Assembly: GCF_900113875.1 (NCBI RefSeq)
Contig: NZ_FORA01000002.1
Location: forward strand, 310,001-374,000
Origin: Jannaschia pohangensis
GTDB taxonomy: Bacteria; Pseudomonadota; Alphaproteobacteria; Rhodobacterales; Rhodobacteraceae
Length of the DNA: 64,000 bases
Direction: 5' to 3'
Numbering within the stretch: the stretch's first letter is position 1; each line of letters begins with the position of its first letter. Under the pieces are notes generated by a model that saw nothing but the letters and a program-made list of their open reading frames with translations, had not been told where the DNA came from and searched no databases. A program made the position numbers and the translations under genes. Positions 59,982-64,000 of the stretch are shown here, piece by piece.

Positions 59982-61898
59982 TCAGCCCTTCCCTGCCAGA
60001 TAGCGGCGCTTGGCCTCTTCCATCCGGCCCATGTCGCGCACGGCGTTGTCGATGGCGACCTCGTCGGACTTGTCGGCATAGCGGAATTCGCTGTCGGCGT
60101 AGCGGTTCACCTCCTGCAGGACCATCTCGGTCGTGATCGGCACCCGCATCTCGTTCACCATGCCCATCTTGTCGTCATAGGCCTTGTGCATGAAGGCCTC
60201 GGGCGTCTCGAACCATTCGTCGGGCAGCTCCACATCCATCGCCCGCACCTTCACGGCGTCGGTGATATTCTTGATGGCGCGCCCGGTGAACCGCTCGTCC
60301 GCCATATGGATGCCCTTCAAATAGGTGCCGATCTTGGCGATCGTGTCCAACTCCCCGATCCGGCCGCGCACATCGTCGAAAACCTGCGCCAGCTTCTGTT
60401 CCGCCGGGCGGGAATGCTTGGCGAAACTCTCGGCCACGGCGCGGGTCAACTCCTGAGCGGCATAAAGCTCGTGCTCGCCCATCGGAATGTCATGCCGCTT
60501 GCCCAGCAGAAGGGCGAGGATGTCGATGTAGTCTTCCCGCGTCTGCGGCCCGTCCACCAGGAACCGCGCGCCCGCCCGCTGGCGCAGGGCGTCGTCCACA
60601 TTCTCCGGATAGTTCGAGAACATGCCGAAGGTGCAATTGCCCCGCACGACCGTATTGGCCCCCGCGAAACTCTCCATCAACACGGCGGTGATCTCCAGCT
60701 GGCCCGCCGAGGCCTGCCGGTCGCCGCGCTTGCCCGCCAGCTGGTCGATGTCGTCGATGGTGCCGAAGCCGATGACATTGGGGTCCAGCACGCCGTTGAT
60801 GAAGGCCTTGGCATTCTGCGCCGACTTGCCCTGATAGCTGTCGATACTGTCGGTCGACAGGTTCTCATAGCGGAAGGGATAGCCCGCCACCTCGCAATAG
60901 CCGTGGATCAGACCGGCCATCATCTGGATCAGGGTCGTCTTGCCCGTGCCCGGCGCACCGTCGCCCATGAAGGTGAAGATGAAGCCGCCAAGATCGGCAA
61001 AGGGGTTCAGCTTGCGCTCGAAATCATAGGCCATCAGCATCTTGGACAGCTTGAGCGCCTGATGCTTGGCGATATGGTTCCCCACCACCTCATGCGGTTT
61101 CTTGAACTGCATCACCAGCGGTTTGCCCGCCGCCCGCAAGGCCGGTGCAAATCCGTTCAGCGTCAGGTCATCCGCCTCGATCCGGTAGCTGGCCGCCCCG
61201 AAAATCGCGCCCCGCGCCGCGTGCTGCGCGCGGTCGGCCAGACGCGCCAGCAGCGCCTCGCATTGCGCGGCAAGCGTCGCGACCATCTGGTCGTCGTCCA
61301 GCCCGTCCAGCCGCTGGTCGATCTCCCACAGCAGACCTTCGAGCATCGCCTGCGCGTTGTCGGTCAGCACCTCTTCGGGCGAGGCGACCTCGGTCGATGT
61401 CGTGCCCCGCAGCGGCGCGATCAGGAAGGCCAGCGCGTTGGCGAAGACATGGCCCACGGCCAGCGCCTCGGCCTCCAGCAGCTCGGTGAACTTGGCGCGG
61501 TCCCCCTCTGGCAGACGCCCGGCCAGGTTCGCGGCCTTGAGCGCATCCAGACCCGACCGGTCCTCCAGCGCCCCGCCGATGGCCAGCGCAATCGCCAACG
61601 CGCGGAGCATCCCCTGCAAGACCTGCGCGCGGGCGGGCGTCACCAGCCCCTCACCCTCGATGGTGTCGCGCAGGTGGACGGCCCCCGCGGGCGTGGTCCG
61701 CCGCGTTACCAATCCCGGCGTCGTCGACCGGAACCGCGACCGCGTGCCGATGCCGGGTGACCGCTCCGGGGCGGTCCGCTCGCTCGCCTTGCCCAGGCGG
61801 GGCGCATGATCGAAGCCCGACAAAAGCGCCAGCGCCGCGTCATAGCGGGCCGTGATCTCGGCTTCGGTCAATTCCATCGCGTCCGCAGACATGCTCAT
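59982..61898 (-). CDS. AAA+ ATPase with N-terminal helical domain, core of the right-end cluster
   Basis: A 638-residue cytosolic protein. Residues 1-290 are helical with no known domain (Ala/Leu/Glu-rich). The AAA+ module follows: Walker A GDGAPGTGKTTL (312-323), Walker B-like IGFGTIDDIDQLAG (376-389), sensor-1 region FGMFSNYPENVDDA with N429, and candidate arginine fingers R439/R441 in ALRQRAGARF. The C-terminal part RAIKNITDAVKVRAMDV is the lid helix. The DDID instead of DExx may bind Mg-ATP as in other AAA+ branches. AAGGAA precedes the ATG. It is the only ATPase among eleven linked genes and presumably powers them. Confidence 0.85.
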   Translation of the reverse strand: MSMSADAMELTEAEITARYDAALALLSGFDHAPRLGKASERTAPERSPGIGTRSRFRSTTPGLVTRRTTPAGAVHLRDTIEGEGLVTPARAQVLQGMLRALAIALAIGGALEDRSGLDALKAANLAGRLPEGDRAKFTELLEAEALAVGHVFANALAFLIAPLRGTTSTEVASPEEVLTDNAQAMLEGLLWEIDQRLDGLDDDQMVATLAAQCEALLARLADRAQHAARGAIFGAASYRIEADDLTLNGFAPALRAAGKPLVMQFKKPHEVVGNHIAKHQALKLSKMLMAYDFERKLNPFADLGGFIFTFMGDGAPGTGKTTLIQMMAGLIHGYCEVAGYPFRYENLSTDSIDSYQGKSAQNAKAFINGVLDPNVIGFGTIDDIDQLAGKRGDRQASAGQLEITAVLMESFAGANTVVRGNCTFGMFSNYPENVDDALRQRAGARFLVDGPQTREDYIDILALLLGKRHDIPMGEHELYAAQELTRAVAESFAKHSRPAEQKLAQVFDDVRGRIGELDTIAKIGTYLKGIHMADERFTGRAIKNITDAVKVRAMDVELPDEWFETPEAFMHKAYDDKMGMVNEMRVPITTEMVLQEVNRYADSEFRYADKSDEVAIDNAVRDMGRMEEAKRRYLAGKG

Positions 61899-61916
61899 CT
61901 CGTCGTTCCTTCCAAT

Positions 61917-63032
61917 TCACCCGACCCGCCACAGCCGACCGTCACCCACCACATATTTCACGACACCGGCGAACCCCGGCGGGGACGTCTCGGCCAACGC
62001 CTGAAAGACCGGTTCGGGCAGGATGGCCGCACGCTCGGTCCGGGTCGCACCACTGTCCTGCGCCGCCAGATCCGGCAGCGACCAGACCTGCTTGTCCACC
62101 GACGAAAACCATCCCGCCTTTTGGGACAGGACCCGCTCGGAAACCAAGGTCTCCAGCGTCCAGGCCAGCGCCCAATCCTGCCCGGCGGGCGCGCGCGCCG
62201 CGGCCATCACCTCGCCCAGCCCCTCGGTCTGGAGCGTATAGGCCGAGGAATACATCGGCCCCACCGTCAGCCGGGTCAGGCGCTTGGGGTGAATGTCCTC
62301 GAAATCGTCGTCGAACCCCTTGGCCACGGTCAGCAGTTTCAACTCCGGCAAGGCCTGCGCCATCAGGTGGCCCTGCACCCGCTCCCACCGGGCGAAATCG
62401 GCGGACAGGGGCCTGCGCCCTGCGTCTTCCGCCTCCATGATCCAGATCACCGGCAGGTTGCGCTGACCGTCCCAGGCCGACCAGTCGATCGACACCCGCA
62501 TGGGATCACCTGCCGCACCCCGAAGCTGCGCATCGTTGCGCGGCCAGAACATGTCCCCCTGCAACAGCTCGTCGTGATAAAGCCGCTGCGACATGGCGTA
62601 TTGCAGGTCGGTCGGAATGCGCCGCTCACCCACGATGGCGGCGATCATCGCCTCCTTCAGGGTGTCGGGGTCGGGGATGCGCTGCAGATGGCCAACCGAT
62701 TGCGCGGCGTCCGAGGCCATCGACAACAGCTCCTGCAGGACCGGAAAGCCGCTGGCCGACCGGTCCACGGTCAGGCTGCCCAGAAAGACGCCCGTATCCC
62801 GCCCCGTCATCAGGTACTTGTGGCTCAGCGCGCGGAAGGTGTGGTTCAGGCCCGACAGATGCGCGGCCACCGCGTCCAGCTCCAGACGGGTCAACCGCCC
62901 GCTCTGCTCCATCTCGGCGGCGACGCGCGGCAGGTGGCTCAGGATCGTCTCGAACTTCGCGAAATAGCGCCGTGCCTGACGGTTTTCCTGCAGGACTGCG
63001 TGGTCACGGACAAGGTCTTGCTTGAGCGTCAT
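61917..63032 (-). CDS. Unknown soluble protein upstream of the AAA+ ATPase
   Basis: A 371-residue protein starting MTLKQDLVRDHAVLQENRQA, without signal peptide or membrane segment. The N-terminal ~150 residues are helical; the middle has DWSAWDGQRNLPVIWIMEAE and the second half is mixed alpha/beta. No domain is recognised. The frame is open upstream, but ATG 63032 avoids overlap with the previous gene's body. It ends 18 nt before the ATPase ATG, making it a likely adaptor or substrate-binding partner. Confidence 0.72.
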   Translation of the reverse strand: MTLKQDLVRDHAVLQENRQARRYFAKFETILSHLPRVAAEMEQSGRLTRLELDAVAAHLSGLNHTFRALSHKYLMTGRDTGVFLGSLTVDRSASGFPVLQELLSMASDAAQSVGHLQRIPDPDTLKEAMIAAIVGERRIPTDLQYAMSQRLYHDELLQGDMFWPRNDAQLRGAAGDPMRVSIDWSAWDGQRNLPVIWIMEAEDAGRRPLSADFARWERVQGHLMAQALPELKLLTVAKGFDDDFEDIHPKRLTRLTVGPMYSSAYTLQTEGLGEVMAAARAPAGQDWALAWTLETLVSERVLSQKAGWFSSVDKQVWSLPDLAAQDSGATRTERAAILPEPVFQALAETSPPGFAGVVKYVVGDGRLWRVG

Positions 63033-63036
63033 CGTC

Positions 63037-63534
63037 TCAGAAACTCTGCAATCGCAGAAGGCCGGTGCCGTCCTGCAGGCGGTAAAGGATGATCTGGTCC
63101 CGGCCCGTCGTCTCTTCGGTCCGCCCGGTGACGGCACCATGGGACGCGATGTCGAGATGCCAATATGTCTCGATCAGCCGATCCAGCACGCCCGCTTCAT
63201 GGTCCAGGGTCGGCCCCATCTCGATCGCGCCCATCGCCGCCGCGGGAATCAAGGCCACCGCGCTCAGGTCGCTGTTGAAGGCGGATTTCAACTCGCCGTA
63301 GCCCGCGAATTCCACGCCCGCCAGGGCCCCTCCGAAAACTTCCGCTGCGGCCCGCTCGGTATAGCCGCGATTGGCCTGCGACGCGGGGTCGATGTCCGTT
63401 GCGGACGGGAAGGCGAGGAACAACGGCAGGACCGCCGCAATGATCGCCGACGCCATGGCCCCGAGGACGACAAGAACCCAGACCCACCACCGCTTGTAGA
63501 GCGGCCTGCGGGGTTTAATCACGTCACCGCTCAT
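63037..63534 (-). CDS. Unknown protein with N-terminal membrane anchor (AAA+ cluster)
   Basis: A 165-residue protein: MSGDVIKPRRPLYKRWWVWV, one hydrophobic helix (VLVVLGAMASAIIAAVLPLF), then about 120 extracytoplasmic residues with TERAAAEVFGGALAGVEFAG. Basic residues before the helix predict an N-in, C-out topology. Start 63534 overlaps the stop of the gene before it by ATGA; the following gene starts 4 nt after its stop. Confidence 0.75.
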   Translation of the reverse strand: MSGDVIKPRRPLYKRWWVWVLVVLGAMASAIIAAVLPLFLAFPSATDIDPASQANRGYTERAAAEVFGGALAGVEFAGYGELKSAFNSDLSAVALIPAAAMGAIEMGPTLDHEAGVLDRLIETYWHLDIASHGAVTGRTEETTGRDQIILYRLQDGTGLLRLQSF

Positions 63535-63998
63535 GGCGCGGCCCCGGTCGGCCAAGCAAGCCAGAGCGCGGCGCAAAAGCAAAGACCCGAAAGCCCCGCC
63601 AACCGCAGCCAGAGCCGCCGCGATATCGCGGGCCGGGGGAACAGCGGGGCACCGCGCGGGCGGGTCGCCCAGAGAACCATCGCCTCGGCCCGCGCATCCA
63701 CCGCGTCATGGGCCCGAATACGCCACGCCCGATGCGGGATCGCCGCGGCGCCCAGATGTCCAAAGGCAAAGACCGCCTCGATCACCGGATCCCCGATGGT
63801 CAAGACAAGCCACCAGACCGCCCCGAGGATCAGGCCCAGCAGGATCGGCGCGAACATGGCGAAGCTCAGCCCCTGCATCACCGCCTCGAAGACATCGACC
63901 CGATGCACGCCGATGGCCCAGATCACCCCCATCGCGCTGAAAACCGCCATCGTCGCCAGAATGCCGCGCCCGGTCACGATCGGCGCCCCCTCATCCAC
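63531..63998 (-). CDS. Unknown membrane protein at the window edge (AAA+ cluster, possibly truncated)
   Basis: At least 155 residues with three hydrophobic segments: TMAVFSAMGVIWAIGVH, FAPILLGLILGAVWWLVLTI and LWLRLAGLSGLCFCAALWLAW. The first codon visible in frame is GTG 63998, with an ATG at 63950, and the frame may continue beyond the window, so the true start is not known. It overlaps the following gene by ATGA. No family is recognised. Confidence 0.65.
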   Translation of the reverse strand: MDEGAPIVTGRGILATMAVFSAMGVIWAIGVHRVDVFEAVMQGLSFAMFAPILLGLILGAVWWLVLTIGDPVIEAVFAFGHLGAAAIPHRAWRIRAHDAVDARAEAMVLWATRPRGAPLFPRPAISRRLWLRLAGLSGLCFCAALWLAWPTGAAP

Positions 63999-64000
63999 GA

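Noticed and set aside
56480-64000. The AAA+ cluster as a known antiphage defence system
   Set aside because: No nuclease, cyclase, TIR, protease or toxin-like effector is recognisable and no mobile-element context is present.

Overview
The window reads as a chromosomal segment of an alphaproteobacterium of the family Rhodobacteraceae (order Rhodobacterales). The evidence is high GC throughout, very dense gene packing with many ATGA/GTGA/TTGA start-stop overlaps, and family-typical loci: a ribE / rib-nusB split, a tandem-aptamer glycine riboswitch before gcvTHP, deoC followed by a two-domain ALDH16-like dehydrogenase, KpsS/Wza/KpsC capsule genes, and lineage-restricted DUF1523/DUF6638-like genes. 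Family assignments come from reading the translated sequence and recalling known families; no search was run.

Layout. 1-6100 (minus): an operon-like block with a secreted repeat protein, pyrB, a tail-anchored unknown, a catalytically degenerate dihydroorotase, a DUF1444-like protein, plsY and the start of a DUF805 gene. 6292-7077: a family-4-like uracil-DNA glycosylase. 7078-8591: accessory patch with palindromic repeats and an IS5/IS903-type insertion sequence whose transposase is broken by a 41-nt palindromic repeat. 8592-15469 (plus): yghU, LysE-type exporter and moaB in a coupled operon, then an RND efflux adaptor and pump. 15478-19089 (minus): ribB(A), ribH and nusB preceded by an SDR enzyme and an unknown. 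19148-21687: GNAT acetyltransferase, an unusual lower-GC secreted protein, a small rib-linked protein and ribE. 21826-26283 (plus): capsule export and assembly genes. 26284-28489: ParA-like ATPase, tRNA-Ala(CGC), DUF2254 membrane protein. 28468-33081 (minus): glycine cleavage genes with glycine riboswitch. 33213-37535: GGCT-like protein, divergent DsbD/ScsB-like and DsbA-like genes, two hotdog thioesterases. 37586-41041: metF/metR divergent pair, pnuC-nadR NAD salvage pair. 41038-46869: TetR/GST pair, radC, suhB, phosphotransferase, deoC. 46935-49244: ALDH16-like. 49751-56468: OxyR-like regulator divergent from a complete mrpABCDEFG cation/proton antiporter operon. 56480-64000 (minus): eleven consecutive mostly uncharacterised genes around a single AAA+ ATPase.

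How the parts work together: most of the window is housekeeping metabolism (pyrimidine, riboflavin, one-carbon/glycine, NAD, deoxyribose catabolism), envelope functions (capsule, disulfide exchange, efflux, cation/proton antiport) and their local regulators. The least explained part is the 7.5-kb AAA+/membrane-protein cluster at the right end, which is the best candidate for an undescribed system. The most unusual sequence-level event is the repeat-in-IS arrangement at 7277-7855. Several proteins have lost family catalytic or sensor residues (dihydroorotase, RibA domain, OxyR cysteines, UDG cluster cysteines). No CRISPR array, prophage or rRNA was seen.
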